From the NCBI GenBank assembly GCA_014695325.1, contig JACJNZ010000039.1, positions 186,001 to 250,000 of the forward strand: 64,000 nt of DNA, given 5' to 3'. The notes beneath the pieces were generated by a model. It did no database searches and was not told the DNA's origin. It saw only the letters and a program-made list of their open reading frames with translations. Shown one piece after another: positions 45,437 to 54,971 of the stretch. A program made the translations under genes and the position numbers. Each line of letters starts with the position of its first letter. Within the stretch, counting starts at the first letter, position 1. The stretch is from Cyanobacteria bacterium FACHB-502 (GTDB lineage: Bacteria; Cyanobacteriota; Cyanobacteriia; Elainellales; Elainellaceae).

Positions 45437-46801
45437 CTAGACGATCGCCTTTTGCCACTTTCCGCGCCGCAGCACCACCAGCAGTAAAAACGCCCGAATC
45501 AGCCAATCACAAGTTGAGCCTAGCCAAACTCCCGCCAGACCCCAGCCCAGTACCCAGACAAAGCTGGAAGTGGCAATCAGCCGAATCACAAACCAGCCCA
45601 GCGTTGCAATTACAAATGCGCTGCGGGTGGCTCCTGCGCCTCTCAAGGCTTGCTCTAGCACTAAACTAGTTGCCATAAACGGCTGTGCTAGCGCAGCAAT
45701 CGCCAGGCAAGGGATTCCGATCGCAAGAATTTGATCATCCTGGGTGAAAATCCTCAGCAAACCGCCGGGAACTGCGAGAAACAGCAGCGCAAAGCAGCCC
45801 AATAGCGCGATCGCCATCGTCATTCCGGCAAAAACGCCGCGCATCGCTTCCTCTGGTTTTCCGGCTCCCAATCGCTGAGCCACGATCGCTGCTACTGCAA
45901 TGCCAAACCCGTCCGCCGACAAAAAGCAAATTGCCTCCAGTCCTAGCAGTGCCTCGTGGGTTGCCATTGCGGTACTGCCCAGGCTGCTGATAATCGCCGT
46001 GAATCCCAGATAACCAATGCTGCGGCACACTCGCTCCCCCAACGTCGGAAACGCCACCCGCATCACCCGACTCAAAGCCAATCGCTCCGCCGCACTCCAG
46101 ACCAACGCTTTACCCTGATCAACAAAGCTCAGTACCCCCTGCTGCCGACTCAGCACCCACAGCAGCCATCCAGCATTGAAAATCATCGCAATTGCACTGC
46201 CGATCGCCGCTCCAGCCACGCCCAGCTCAGGAAATCCACCGCGACCGTAAATCAGCAAATAATCAATGCCCAAATTCACCAAATTGGCAATGCCCGCCAC
46301 AACAAACGGCGTACGGCTATTTCCGGCAGCTTGCAGCATTGCGGCAGCCGTAGTTGCCAGCAGATCAAATGGCAGAGCAAAGAGAATGATCTTCAGAAAG
46401 TGATTGGCAGCGTCATAAACCTCTGGCGTGACACCCGGAAACAGGGCAAGCATCCTGTCTAGCCCCAGCCAGCTCACCCCACTTGCTGCAATTCCCACTC
46501 CCAGGGCAAACACCAAACTCGCCCGTACCGTTGCCGTCGCCAGAGTCCGATCGCCTGCCCCCACCGCTCGCCCAACCAGTGCCACTGAGCCGATCGAAAA
46601 CGCAGACAGCAAACCGCTAATGCACCAGAGCAATGGACTCGTTAATCGAAAAGCCGCCAGCGCATCGGTGCTGTAGTGCCCCAGCATGGCGCGATCGACT
46701 AAATAGAACAGGGTATGAAAAAAAGATTGGGCGATCGTTGGCAGCGCAAGCTGAAGAACCGCCCGATTGAGATTGGGATGAGCTGAATAAGTTGCAGACA
46801 A
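45437..46801 (-). CDS. MATE family efflux transporter
   Basis: A 454-residue inner-membrane antiporter with about twelve helices. It begins with the MATE repeat ALPTIAQSFFHTLFYLVDRA and continues with ALVGRAVGAGDRTLATATVR; the second half repeats the pattern (GIAVAAIVAQRLGAGKPEEA). It is closest in look to the DinF/NorM group. The frame has no ATG near the start; a TTG at 46801 gives the expected N-terminus. It exports drugs or metabolites driven by an ion gradient; the substrate is unknown. Confidence 0.9.
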   Translation of the reverse strand: MSATYSAHPNLNRAVLQLALPTIAQSFFHTLFYLVDRAMLGHYSTDALAAFRLTSPLLWCISGLLSAFSIGSVALVGRAVGAGDRTLATATVRASLVFALGVGIAASGVSWLGLDRMLALFPGVTPEVYDAANHFLKIILFALPFDLLATTAAAMLQAAGNSRTPFVVAGIANLVNLGIDYLLIYGRGGFPELGVAGAAIGSAIAMIFNAGWLLWVLSRQQGVLSFVDQGKALVWSAAERLALSRVMRVAFPTLGERVCRSIGYLGFTAIISSLGSTAMATHEALLGLEAICFLSADGFGIAVAAIVAQRLGAGKPEEAMRGVFAGMTMAIALLGCFALLFLAVPGGLLRIFTQDDQILAIGIPCLAIAALAQPFMATSLVLEQALRGAGATRSAFVIATLGWFVIRLIATSSFVWVLGWGLAGVWLGSTCDWLIRAFLLLVVLRRGKWQKAIV

Positions 46802-46968
46802 AATAAAACCTGAAGCGTCAAAACGTACTGCTCTAGCTTAAGAGGTCGATAGATTCTTCCATTGCAGATTAATGCAGGAAATCGCCTAACTGAACCCCGC
46901 CAAGGATGCCCAATTCAGCCCTAGATTCTGCTAGCCGTTCACGTTTTGACTTTTTAACGCCAGATCAA

Positions 46969-47376
46969 TTACCGTTTATGCTGCATCTCGTATTGGCGCA
47001 TTGCCATCGCATCGACCGCTCCAAACAGCTCTCTAGCTGAAATTGGCTTTGCATAGCGATGCTTTTGAGTTCCATCTTTGCCTACTAAAATCACCGCAAA
47101 CTCATCTGGCTCCACGGCAAATTGCATCCGAATCTGCTCGGCGATCGGCTCAGAGATCGCTGTTTGATCGGCGTGGCTCTCTCCATCCTGGAAAAGATAA
47201 ACCAGTTTTAACTCCCGCTCCTGCAATCCGCCTTGTTCTCTTCTAAGCAGCATAATCTGCTCTTGAAAATCAGAATCCTGCTCGGTCGGAGAAAAGATTA
47301 GTAGAGCGCGATAGTGCCACTGATAGTTATCAAGATGAAAACTGCTTTTTGTCTCTGTACCGCTTTGCATACCCAT
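46969..47376 (-). CDS. DUF4174 protein
   Basis: A 135-residue protein with the DUF4174 pattern: YQWHYRALLIFSPTEQDSDF near the start and FAVILVGKDGTQKHRYAKPI, SARELFGAVDAM near the end. The fold predicted for the family is thioredoxin-like, without a CxxC here. Function unknown. It is upstream of the MATE gene on the same strand with a 167-bp gap. Confidence 0.82.
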   Translation of the reverse strand: MGMQSGTETKSSFHLDNYQWHYRALLIFSPTEQDSDFQEQIMLLRREQGGLQERELKLVYLFQDGESHADQTAISEPIAEQIRMQFAVEPDEFAVILVGKDGTQKHRYAKPISARELFGAVDAMAMRQYEMQHKR

Positions 47377-47627
47377 TGAAGATTATCCTGTTTTTTATGA
47401 TTTGTTTTATGTTTCTAATTTAATATTCTTATTTAAGCAATGGCTCTACCAGCAGATACATCGATCGTCCTCCTAGGGAATCAGCTTGAAATACTCCTTT
47501 AACAACTAGTTTTTACTATCATCAAATAGTAATAAAAAATCTGCTTTTTCTTCTTAATCTTCTCCTTCAGTAGGTTAATGAAAGTGGATTAGCAAATTCC
47601 CTATTATTCCTTAATAGCAAGTATTTG

Positions 47628-47870
47628 TTATTTGTCAGTATTTGTTAACACATTCGCTAACAGCTGCCAAGAACGCTCCTGATCCAAAAGCGAATTGAAC
47701 TCATCCCTCCAGGGTGTGGTTTCAAAGCCTCGTAGCCTCTCAAGCGCTGATGGTGCAAGACAGCTAATCAGCTCATGCTCCACAGTTATGGAAGATTCAG
47801 GAAGCAATGCAGGACTTTGAAACCCATTGCTTAAAGTTTTGGTCAAAGTCTTGAAACACGTTCTAAACAA
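47628..47870 (-). CDS. Doubtful small ORF
   Basis: An 80-codon frame that can only start with TTG and has no ribosome binding site. The product contains a soluble, Glu/Leu-rich helix (LERLRGFETTPWRDEFNSLL). It fills an otherwise empty stretch, which is the only support. Confidence 0.25.
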   Translation of the reverse strand: MFRTCFKTLTKTLSNGFQSPALLPESSITVEHELISCLAPSALERLRGFETTPWRDEFNSLLDQERSWQLLANVLTNTDK

Positions 47871-47971
47871 AGCAACTTAACCAGAGTCACCCTTTGATAG
47901 AGGCTGGTCAAACGATCGTGACTTAGCGTGAGCTCATCATTTCATTCAGCTGATGATTAAGGGACTACAAA

Positions 47972-48202
47972 ATGGACTTTAAGTATCGATGGAAGAATAG
48001 TGCGCCGCCAACGCGAGATCAGGCAGCAACCAGTGATAGTTTGCTTGATGAAAGTCAGTTTACAGACGAAAAAGATCGGCAGATGGCGGAAGAAACGGCG
48101 CGAAAACAATTAGATGTCCCAACCCGAATTCCTGATGAAGATCGTCCTGCTCTGCCTCATGCTGGACCAAACCCGGTAGAAGGCGAAGAAATTCAGCAAT
48201 AA
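47972..48202 (+). CDS. Small hydrophilic protein
   Basis: A 76-residue, Asp/Glu/Pro-rich protein with no hydrophobic core (DSLLDESQFTDEKDRQMAEE, then RIPDEDRPALPHAGPNP). It looks intrinsically disordered. The ATG start and the clean end support a real gene. No family recognised, and no tight neighbour. Confidence 0.5.
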   Translation: MDFKYRWKNSAPPTRDQAATSDSLLDESQFTDEKDRQMAEETARKQLDVPTRIPDEDRPALPHAGPNPVEGEEIQQ

Positions 48203-48571
48203 AAAGCGGTGATAAATAAAACTCTTACCTTTGAATAACTCAAATTTCTGCGAATCTATACCGTTTGGAGAGGATAGTTTCTGGATTGAATGGTTAGGTT
48301 ATATGTAATCGCACCTGGCAAGCGTACAAAGTCTCACGATTAGTTAGCCTAATTGACTCAAGAGGAATTTTCTCAAGTGAATTTTCATCGCCTGCATTCT
48401 CATTGCAATCAGAAACTCGTAATGAGAAACAAGCTTCTAGCTTGAGAATGACTTACCGCGTGCCATCCATTCGTTTAATAGCAATGACATTTGTTTGATA
48501 GTAACGACAGTAACAGATTATCTAGCGATCGAATTGTCGAAGTTTAATGCAAAGTTAAGGAGAGAAATCCG
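48203..48571. other. Gene-free upstream region of the three-gene cluster
   Basis: Nothing coding is visible in these 369 bp. It is AT-rich and should hold the promoter for the three-gene cluster starting at 48572. A GGAGAG ribosome binding site sits near its end. Confidence 0.45.
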
Positions 48572-49483
48572 ATGAGTAACCCACAGTCTTCTAGCCAGTT
48601 TGAGCAAACTCCTCAAGCAACAAGCACGGTTCAATCAACTCAACCAATTCAACAGCCCACCGATATTCATCTGCCTTCTGCTTCTGCTCCCATTCAGACT
48701 CCCATTCAGACTCCCATTCAAACTCCTGTTCAGACTCCCGTCCAGCCGACCAGTACTGAGCAGCCGTCTAAAACTCAGTCCCCCTTGAAAGGAATGAACC
48801 CTGCACTAGGCAGAGTTCTGCTGGGCGGATTGATTGGCGGTACGCTGGGGTCGCTTGCAGCCGCTTTAGCCAGCCGGAAAACTTCTGAAGGATTCAATCG
48901 TGCTGCTGAAGGAACCAAGAGCGCGTTTGGAACGATCGGTACGGGATTGAGTCAGGCAGCAAAAGGCGTTGGAGACGCAGCCAAGAGCATTGGTGGTGGA
49001 ATTAGCTATGCGGTCGTTGGCAATGCCCAGGATACGACTCAAGGCCTCGTAGAAGGAGCACAGCAGATTGGGAACGTAGCCTCTAGCGCAGTGCAATCGA
49101 CTACTGAAGCGATCGGGGCAGCAGGACAAAAAGTATCTGATCAGGTTGCATCGGTCAGCCAGTCGGCCGGAGCAATAGGCCAAAAAGTGTCTGATCAAGT
49201 TGCATCGGTCGGTCAGTCCGCTCAGTCCTCGATGGAAAATGCTTCCCAGTTTGCAGGCAGCAGCATGGAGCAACAGTCGGATTTGCTGTCGGTAGACCAG
49301 GGTGAAGCAGACATGATTGCGGCAGTCATTTTAGAAGCGATCGAGGAAGAGGCTCTTGCTCAGGGAGGATCCTCGTTGCCCGACTTGATTATCTTGCAAG
49401 AAGAAAATCCGCAGATTCTGATGCAGGACAACCCGTTTTCTGATGTTGAATCAGCAAAATCCAGTGAATACTTCAGCGAATAG
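48572..49483 (+). CDS. Glycine-zipper / amphipathic-helix protein, gene 1 of 3
   Basis: A 303-residue protein. The N-terminal about 65 residues are Gln/Thr/Pro-rich, with a five-residue repeat (PIQTPIQTPIQTPVQTPVQP). A glycine-zipper hydrophobic segment follows (GRVLLGGLIGGTLGSLAAAL, about 87-106), then SRKTSEGFNRAAEG and long Ala/Gly/Ser/Val-rich amphipathic helix with repeats (GQKVSDQVASV twice). The C-terminus is acidic. This resembles YtxH/gas-vesicle-associated and LEA- or apolipoprotein-like helices that lie on membranes or hydrophobic surfaces. The next gene is a paralogue 36 bp downstream. Confidence 0.65.
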   Translation: MSNPQSSSQFEQTPQATSTVQSTQPIQQPTDIHLPSASAPIQTPIQTPIQTPVQTPVQPTSTEQPSKTQSPLKGMNPALGRVLLGGLIGGTLGSLAAALASRKTSEGFNRAAEGTKSAFGTIGTGLSQAAKGVGDAAKSIGGGISYAVVGNAQDTTQGLVEGAQQIGNVASSAVQSTTEAIGAAGQKVSDQVASVSQSAGAIGQKVSDQVASVGQSAQSSMENASQFAGSSMEQQSDLLSVDQGEADMIAAVILEAIEEEALAQGGSSLPDLIILQEENPQILMQDNPFSDVESAKSSEYFSE

Positions 49484-49519
49484 TCGGGTGAGTTAATCAG
49501 CGACGCAGAGGACAATACA

Positions 49520-50257
49520 ATGGTCAGCATCAATGAAGCTGTGGAAAACTCTGTGGAAAACATAGAGCGCAGCACCGATTACGGAATTAGTCCGGCGATC
49601 GATCCAGCAATTGATCAGATGATTGATCAGGCGATGGATCAGGAAACAAGCCAAAGCATCAATCAGACTGAACTGAATCAGGCTTCTGAAGCAGCAAGGT
49701 CTGGATTGGGCAAAGTTGCACTCGGTGTTTTGGTTGGGGCAACGCTGGGCGGAATTGCCGGAGCGTTATCAAACCGGAACGTGGTCGATCGCATTAATCA
49801 GACCGTGCAAGGCGCCGGAAATGCCGTCAAGAAGGCGGCAACAAGCGTTGATGAAACCCTCCGCGGGGTCGGGGATGCTATTTCTAGCGTGGCAACCGGA
49901 GTCAACGGCACGGTTAAGGACGTCGGAGACAGTATCAAGAATGCAGCGGATGGAGTCAGCGGGACAGTGCAAGAAACCGTTAATGCGGTGAAGACCACTG
50001 CTTCTGATGTAAACGGCACAGTCCAAAACACGGTGAACGTGGTCAAGGACACCGCTGCAACCATGAATCAAACCGTGGGTGAAAATGTCGGAGACACGGT
50101 GAAGAACGCTGTGGAAAACACGATCGACACAGTGAGTCAGGTGACCAGCGACACGGATGCGGAAACGAGTTCGTCTGCTGGAAGCGATGTCAGTTCACCC
50201 AAGTCTGAAACGCTGTATCGGCTTGTTCCGGTCGATTCCGGTTCATCCGATCGCTAA
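49520..50257 (+). CDS. Glycine-zipper / 11-residue-repeat protein, gene 2 of 3
   Basis: A 245-residue paralogue of the preceding protein. The shared segment is GLGKVALGVLVGATLGGIAG followed by ALSNRN, aligned with the glycine zipper of gene 1. After it come about ten 11-residue amphipathic repeats (VNGTVKDVGDS, IKNAADGVSGT, VQETVNAVKTT and so on), the periodicity of LEA group 3, synuclein and apolipoprotein helices. The N-terminus is short and acidic. It ends in YRLVPVDSGSSDR. The gene begins 36 bp after gene 1 and lies 52 bp before gene 3. A lipid- or particle-surface role is inferred. Confidence 0.65.
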   Translation: MVSINEAVENSVENIERSTDYGISPAIDPAIDQMIDQAMDQETSQSINQTELNQASEAARSGLGKVALGVLVGATLGGIAGALSNRNVVDRINQTVQGAGNAVKKAATSVDETLRGVGDAISSVATGVNGTVKDVGDSIKNAADGVSGTVQETVNAVKTTASDVNGTVQNTVNVVKDTAATMNQTVGENVGDTVKNAVENTIDTVSQVTSDTDAETSSSAGSDVSSPKSETLYRLVPVDSGSSDR

Positions 50258-50309
50258 TTGCCTGTCTCGTCTATTAACCATATCAACCGTTATCCAGTAA
50301 GTGTTCATT

Positions 50310-51200
50310 ATGGGTTGGCTACCAAAATTCTTCAGCAAGAATACCGCTCAGCAGGTTCAACCGTCGGCAGATTTCAGCCCGAACCCAACGCCCACGACGA
50401 TGACGCAGCTTGTGGTTGAACAAACAATTATGACAGCCGCAAACTGGCTGGTTCATTTTGTTAACCGCAGTCTGGAAGCCAAAGCTACTGCACCCGTCGC
50501 GCCGCCAGAATCGCCCTCTGGCGAAAAAGCAGATCAGGTTCCTGTTGAATCTCCTCCTGATACCGTTGAAATTCTGGTTGCCAGACTTGGAACCTTACTG
50601 GAGCAAGCTTACGATCGCAATCAGGCAACTGCTGCCCTAGCAGCCTCTTTGGAGGAACGCTTGAATGCGATCGAGGCTTCCTTAAAGCAAAACCAGCTTC
50701 AGAATCAATCCCAACCGCCTATTCAAGCGTTAGTTCAAGCATTTTCCCGCCTGGAGAACCGAATTAACCAGCTTGAAGCGCGAATTAATCCAATCGATCC
50801 CCAGGCGATCGACGTGTCGCTTCAGATCAATCAACAGATGAATCATCAGTTGCAGCAGGCGAATCAGGTTCTCAGTCAAGAGGTGCAAGCACTCAAGCCA
50901 GCCTTGGCTGTGCTAGAAAATCGTCTGGTTCCAATCGAAAATTTTGCGGAACACGGCAAGGCGATTATCAATAGTCTTGCTCAAGCCCAACAAGACACCG
51001 AAACCCTGGAGAGCCGGATCGATCACTTAGAAAAACTTCTAGCTCAGTTTCGCCTGATCCCTAAACTGGTGGAAGGAAACTATCGGGCGATCGTCAGGTT
51101 GCAGCAGCACTTGCAGCATTCGTCTGAATTAAGCAGCATTGGCCAAAGAAATGGGAATGGAGAAACGGCAAACGTGGTGCCGATCGCTAAAGCCAGGTAA
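50310..51200 (+). CDS. Coiled-coil protein, gene 3 of 3
   Basis: A 296-residue protein from the ATG at 50310 (MGWLPKFFSK). Residues about 30-55 hold an amphipathic or hydrophobic helix (EQTIMTAANWLVHFVNRSLE). From about 90 onward it is an extended coiled coil (ARLGTLLEQAYDRN, AFSRLENRINQLEARI, ESRIDHLEKLLAQF) with Gln-rich links. It shares the compact spacing of genes 1 and 2 and is probably cotranscribed. It could scaffold the two zipper proteins. I recognise no named family. Confidence 0.6.
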   Translation: MGWLPKFFSKNTAQQVQPSADFSPNPTPTTMTQLVVEQTIMTAANWLVHFVNRSLEAKATAPVAPPESPSGEKADQVPVESPPDTVEILVARLGTLLEQAYDRNQATAALAASLEERLNAIEASLKQNQLQNQSQPPIQALVQAFSRLENRINQLEARINPIDPQAIDVSLQINQQMNHQLQQANQVLSQEVQALKPALAVLENRLVPIENFAEHGKAIINSLAQAQQDTETLESRIDHLEKLLAQFRLIPKLVEGNYRAIVRLQQHLQHSSELSSIGQRNGNGETANVVPIAKAR

Positions 51201-51309
51201 TGGCATCTTAATGCGATGAAGGAATAAAGAAACAAGACGGCAGATCACAGGTGGCAGCGCAAGTAGCGTAAAATTGTCATCCAGCGGGATCTGCAATTCT
51301 TTAACCTTC

Positions 51310-52821
51310 ATGCGCTCTGACTACCTGGAACGGATTTTAACGGCTCGCGTCTACGATGTTGCCCAGGAAACGCCCCTGGATTATGCGCCAAACCTATCTC
51401 GCCGTCTGAATAATCGTCTGCTGCTGAAGCGAGAAGATATGCAGTCGGTTTTTTCATTTAAGCTGCGCGGCGCATACAACAAAATGGTAAAGTTGCCGCC
51501 CGATCTGCTGGCACAGGGGGTAATTGCGGCGTCGGCAGGCAACCATGCTCAGGGTGTGGCACTGGGGGCGAAGCAGCTCGGAACTCGTGCGATTATCGTC
51601 ATGCCAATCACCACGCCCCAGGTAAAGATTGAGGCGGTGAAGTCGCGGGGCGGAGAAGTGGTGCTACACGGCGATACTTATGATGATGCCTATGCCCACG
51701 CCCGTCAGCTTGAAGCCGAGAAGGGAATGACGTTTATCCATCCCTTTGACGACCCGGATGTCATTGCCGGACAAGGGACGATCGGCATGGAAATTTTGCG
51801 CCAGTGTCAGCAGCCGATTCATGCGATCTTTGTGGCAATCGGTGGCGGTGGACTCATTTCGGGTATTGCTGCCTATGTCAAACGACTTCATCCTGAAATC
51901 AAAATTATTGGCGTTGAACCTGTTGATGCCGATGCAATGTATCAGTCGCTTAAGGCAGGGGAGCGCATCAAACTGCCGCAGGTGGGTTTATTTGCCGATG
52001 GAGTTGCAGTGCGGCAGGTGGGCGAAGAAACCTTTCGGCTCTGTCAGCAGTATGTAGACGAAATTATCCTGGTTGATACCGACGATACCTGCGCCGCAAT
52101 CAAAGATGTGTTTGAAGACACGCGATCGATCCTCGAGCCTGCCGGGGCACTAGCGATCGCAGCCGCTAAAACGTATGTGGAGCGTGAAGGCATCGAGTCC
52201 CAAACGCTGATTGCGGTTGCCTGCGGAGCCAACATGAACTTCGATCGCCTGCGATTTGTGGCAGAACGGGCAGAACTGGGCGAACGGCGAGAAGCCATCT
52301 TTGCCGTCACGATTCCAGAGGAGCGGGGCAGCTTGCGAAAGTTCTGCGAATGTATCGGCAGACGCAACTTAACCGAGTTCAACTACCGAATTGCAGACGA
52401 TCGCGAAGCGCATATCTTTGTGGGGGTGCAGATCGAGAACCGTGCCGATGCCGCTCGAATGGTGCAAACCTTTGAAGGATGCGGCTTCAAAACCCTCGAC
52501 CTCACGGATAACGAACTGGCAAAACTGCACCTGCGGCACATGGTCGGTGGACGATCACCGCTGGCAGAAAACGAACTGCTCTACCGCTTCGAGTTTCCCG
52601 AACGTCCGGGGGCACTGATGAAATTTGTCACCTCAATGAGTCCAAACTGGAATATCAGCCTGTTCCACTACCGCAACCACGGCTCCGACTGCGGCAGAAT
52701 TGTCGTCGGCATGCAGGTTCCCCCTCAGGAAATGAACGAGTGGCAAGCTTTTCTAGAAACGCTCGGCTATCGCTACTGGGATGAAAATCAGAATCCGGCG
52801 TATAAACTATTCCTTGCATAG
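51310..52821 (+). CDS. ilvA: Threonine ammonia-lyase (biosynthetic threonine deaminase)
   Basis: IlvA converts threonine to 2-oxobutanoate, the first step of isoleucine synthesis, using PLP. From the ATG at 51310 it has 503 residues, close to the enterobacterial biosynthetic form. PLP lysine is Lys51 in FSFKLRGAYNKM; the phosphate-binding loop is AIGGGGLISGIAAY. Two ACT-like regulatory domains follow (about 330-500), including RRNLTEFNYRIADDREAHIF and SPNWNISLFHYRNHGSDCGR, where isoleucine and valine act in characterised homologues. It lies 110 bp after the three-gene cluster but is likely independent. Confidence 0.95.
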   Translation: MRSDYLERILTARVYDVAQETPLDYAPNLSRRLNNRLLLKREDMQSVFSFKLRGAYNKMVKLPPDLLAQGVIAASAGNHAQGVALGAKQLGTRAIIVMPITTPQVKIEAVKSRGGEVVLHGDTYDDAYAHARQLEAEKGMTFIHPFDDPDVIAGQGTIGMEILRQCQQPIHAIFVAIGGGGLISGIAAYVKRLHPEIKIIGVEPVDADAMYQSLKAGERIKLPQVGLFADGVAVRQVGEETFRLCQQYVDEIILVDTDDTCAAIKDVFEDTRSILEPAGALAIAAAKTYVEREGIESQTLIAVACGANMNFDRLRFVAERAELGERREAIFAVTIPEERGSLRKFCECIGRRNLTEFNYRIADDREAHIFVGVQIENRADAARMVQTFEGCGFKTLDLTDNELAKLHLRHMVGGRSPLAENELLYRFEFPERPGALMKFVTSMSPNWNISLFHYRNHGSDCGRIVVGMQVPPQEMNEWQAFLETLGYRYWDENQNPAYKLFLA

Positions 52822-53135
52822 TGTTGGTCATGAAGGCCCTCATTAGACAAGCTAAGTTGTCAGCCAGGATTAGGTCAAACAAAGACTGTTTGACTCTAAA
52901 CTCAATTTCTATCAGCTAATTTCTATCAGTTGTAGATTCAGGTGTGGATAAAGACCATCAGAGCGTTCAATAGAGAAAGTTTGCCTTCTGCTCAATACTC
53001 CAGAAGGGCTTGTCGAATATCCCACATTACAGGAAAGCTGGATTCAACGAAGGGGCAGGTTCTCCGAAAGCCTTGAAAGACGATCGCCCTAAACCCACCC
53101 CCTCAATAATCAAATCAACAATTACAAATCAATAA
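52822..53135. other. Gene-free convergent spacer with 12-bp duplication
   Basis: AATTTCTATCAG occurs at 52904-52915 and 52918-52929. No gene or strong terminator is visible between the ends of ilvA and pepF. Confidence 0.5.
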
Positions 53136-54971
53136 CTACAGCGCAGCCTGAAGCTGATCGAGCAAACCTTCCACGTAGTTCAGCGCGTTCTTAATCGTGG
53201 TTGGGTCTTCAATATCCACATCCACATACTGACGCAGAGCCGTTACCTGATCGAGGCTGCTGCCCGATGCCAGGAGTTCCAGATAGCCGGGGATGAAGTC
53301 TTTGCCAACTTCGCGGTATTTCTGGTAGCAGGCAAGGCTGACGATGTTGGAGGCGGTGTACTGGTAGCAGTAGAACGGCTTGAAGTAGATATGCCCGATT
53401 CGTGCCCAGTCATACTGATGCTCCGGCAGGAGTTCTACCGCATCGCCGCAAAGCTCTTGATACAGATTCATCCACTGCTCGTTCACAAACTTGTGATCAA
53501 AACTGCCCTGCGCGGCACGATCGTGAATCGCTAGTTCCAATCGACTGATCGTGCTTTGGCGGAACAGCAGATTGAGCTGATCTTCGAGCTGACGAGTAAT
53601 CAGGGTTTTGGTTAGCGTTTTGTCGTCTGCCGCTTGCTTCAGCAAATAGTCCAGCAGCAATAGCTCATTAAACGTGGAGGCGATTTCTGCCAGCACCATC
53701 GGTGGATTGCTGTTGAAATAGGATTGGCGATCGTCAATCCAGGCGAAGTGCAGCCCGTGACCCATTTCGTGCGCCAGGGTAAACAGCGAGCTATAGTCTT
53801 CGGTGTAGGACAGCAGCAAATAGCTGTGTTTACCGTAGCTGTAGGCGCAAAAAGCTCCGCCCCGCTTACCAGGACGCACTTTGGCATCGACCCAGTTTTT
53901 CACAAAGAACTCTTCGGCGCGACGGGCATAATTCACATCAAACTGCTCTAGTGCTGCAAGCAGGGTTTCAACGCCGTTCTGATAGGGAATTGGGGCAACT
54001 GAACCCGGATCACTTGTCCAGGGAGCGTAAATATCGCAGATGCGAATCGGCTGTCCGAGAGACTGTGCTTTTAGTTTGTAATATCGCTGGAACAGCTCAA
54101 AGCGATCGTGCGTTCCCTCCATAATGGCGCGGAAGACAGGTTCAGACACTTCATCGGCTAAAAGTTGTTTGTGCAATGTGGAGGAGTAGCCGCGCATCTG
54201 GCTTTCCATCCGGTGATCCTGCGCCACGGTGTTGAGGATATAGCCGTATAGCGAGTTGTGCTGCTGCATCACCTTTCGCACCGATCGATATGCCTCATCG
54301 CGCACATTGCAATCAGGATGAAACAGCAGCGATCCCAGTTCGGCTTCGGTGCTGGCGGTTTTACCGTCTGGGGTGGTGACAAGCTCGTATTCCTGTTCGC
54401 CCAAGTGAATCGATCGAAGCTGAATAAATGCCTGCCGTCCGGTGAGGCTGTCCTGGTTGCGGGTTTGTTCGACGGCTTCTGGAAGGGTATGCGGTCGGAA
54501 TTGGGCGATGCGATCGAGATAGTGCTGGTAGTTTTGCAGTTCGGGGGCAGCGCGAAGCTCGCTAAACTTTGCCTCGTCAATGCCTTGAAGCTCTAGATCG
54601 AAGAACAAAAGCTGATTCTCAATCTCCGTCAGAGCTTCCATCGCCTTATCGAGAAACTGTTTTGCCTCTGTGTTGCGCGTGTCAGCAGAGAAAACTAGCG
54701 ACGGAAAGGAGTACAGATAGCCCGATTGGGCAGCGATCGATTCAAGCTGTTTGAGGGCATCGGCAACTTCAGCGGGGGAAAGCTGAGCCACCTGTTCCCG
54801 ATAGCCCGATCGAAAGGTCTGAGCGGTTTGGCGCAGCGATTCTAAGTCCTGCGTAAGCTTGGGATCGTCAAAACCTTGATACAAATCCCGCAGATCCCAC
54901 TCTTGCGGCTCATGAAGTTGAGCAACGTCAGTTTTCGGGGCGGATGCAGAAATAGAAGAATCAGGACTCAT
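53136..54971 (-). CDS. pepF: M3 family oligoendopeptidase F
   Basis: A 611-residue zinc metallopeptidase cleaving short peptides in the cytosol. The N-terminal oligopeptidase-F helical domain (about 20-200) includes YLYSFPSLVFSADTRN. The zinc motif is intact as LAHEMGHGLHFAW with the second-helix glutamate in VLAEIASTFNELLLLDYLL. The C-terminal YFKPFYCYQYTASNIVSLAC is typical. No frameshift. Divergent from psb34, with a 220-bp spacer. Confidence 0.94.
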   Translation of the reverse strand: MSPDSSISASAPKTDVAQLHEPQEWDLRDLYQGFDDPKLTQDLESLRQTAQTFRSGYREQVAQLSPAEVADALKQLESIAAQSGYLYSFPSLVFSADTRNTEAKQFLDKAMEALTEIENQLLFFDLELQGIDEAKFSELRAAPELQNYQHYLDRIAQFRPHTLPEAVEQTRNQDSLTGRQAFIQLRSIHLGEQEYELVTTPDGKTASTEAELGSLLFHPDCNVRDEAYRSVRKVMQQHNSLYGYILNTVAQDHRMESQMRGYSSTLHKQLLADEVSEPVFRAIMEGTHDRFELFQRYYKLKAQSLGQPIRICDIYAPWTSDPGSVAPIPYQNGVETLLAALEQFDVNYARRAEEFFVKNWVDAKVRPGKRGGAFCAYSYGKHSYLLLSYTEDYSSLFTLAHEMGHGLHFAWIDDRQSYFNSNPPMVLAEIASTFNELLLLDYLLKQAADDKTLTKTLITRQLEDQLNLLFRQSTISRLELAIHDRAAQGSFDHKFVNEQWMNLYQELCGDAVELLPEHQYDWARIGHIYFKPFYCYQYTASNIVSLACYQKYREVGKDFIPGYLELLASGSSLDQVTALRQYVDVDIEDPTTIKNALNYVEGLLDQLQAAL

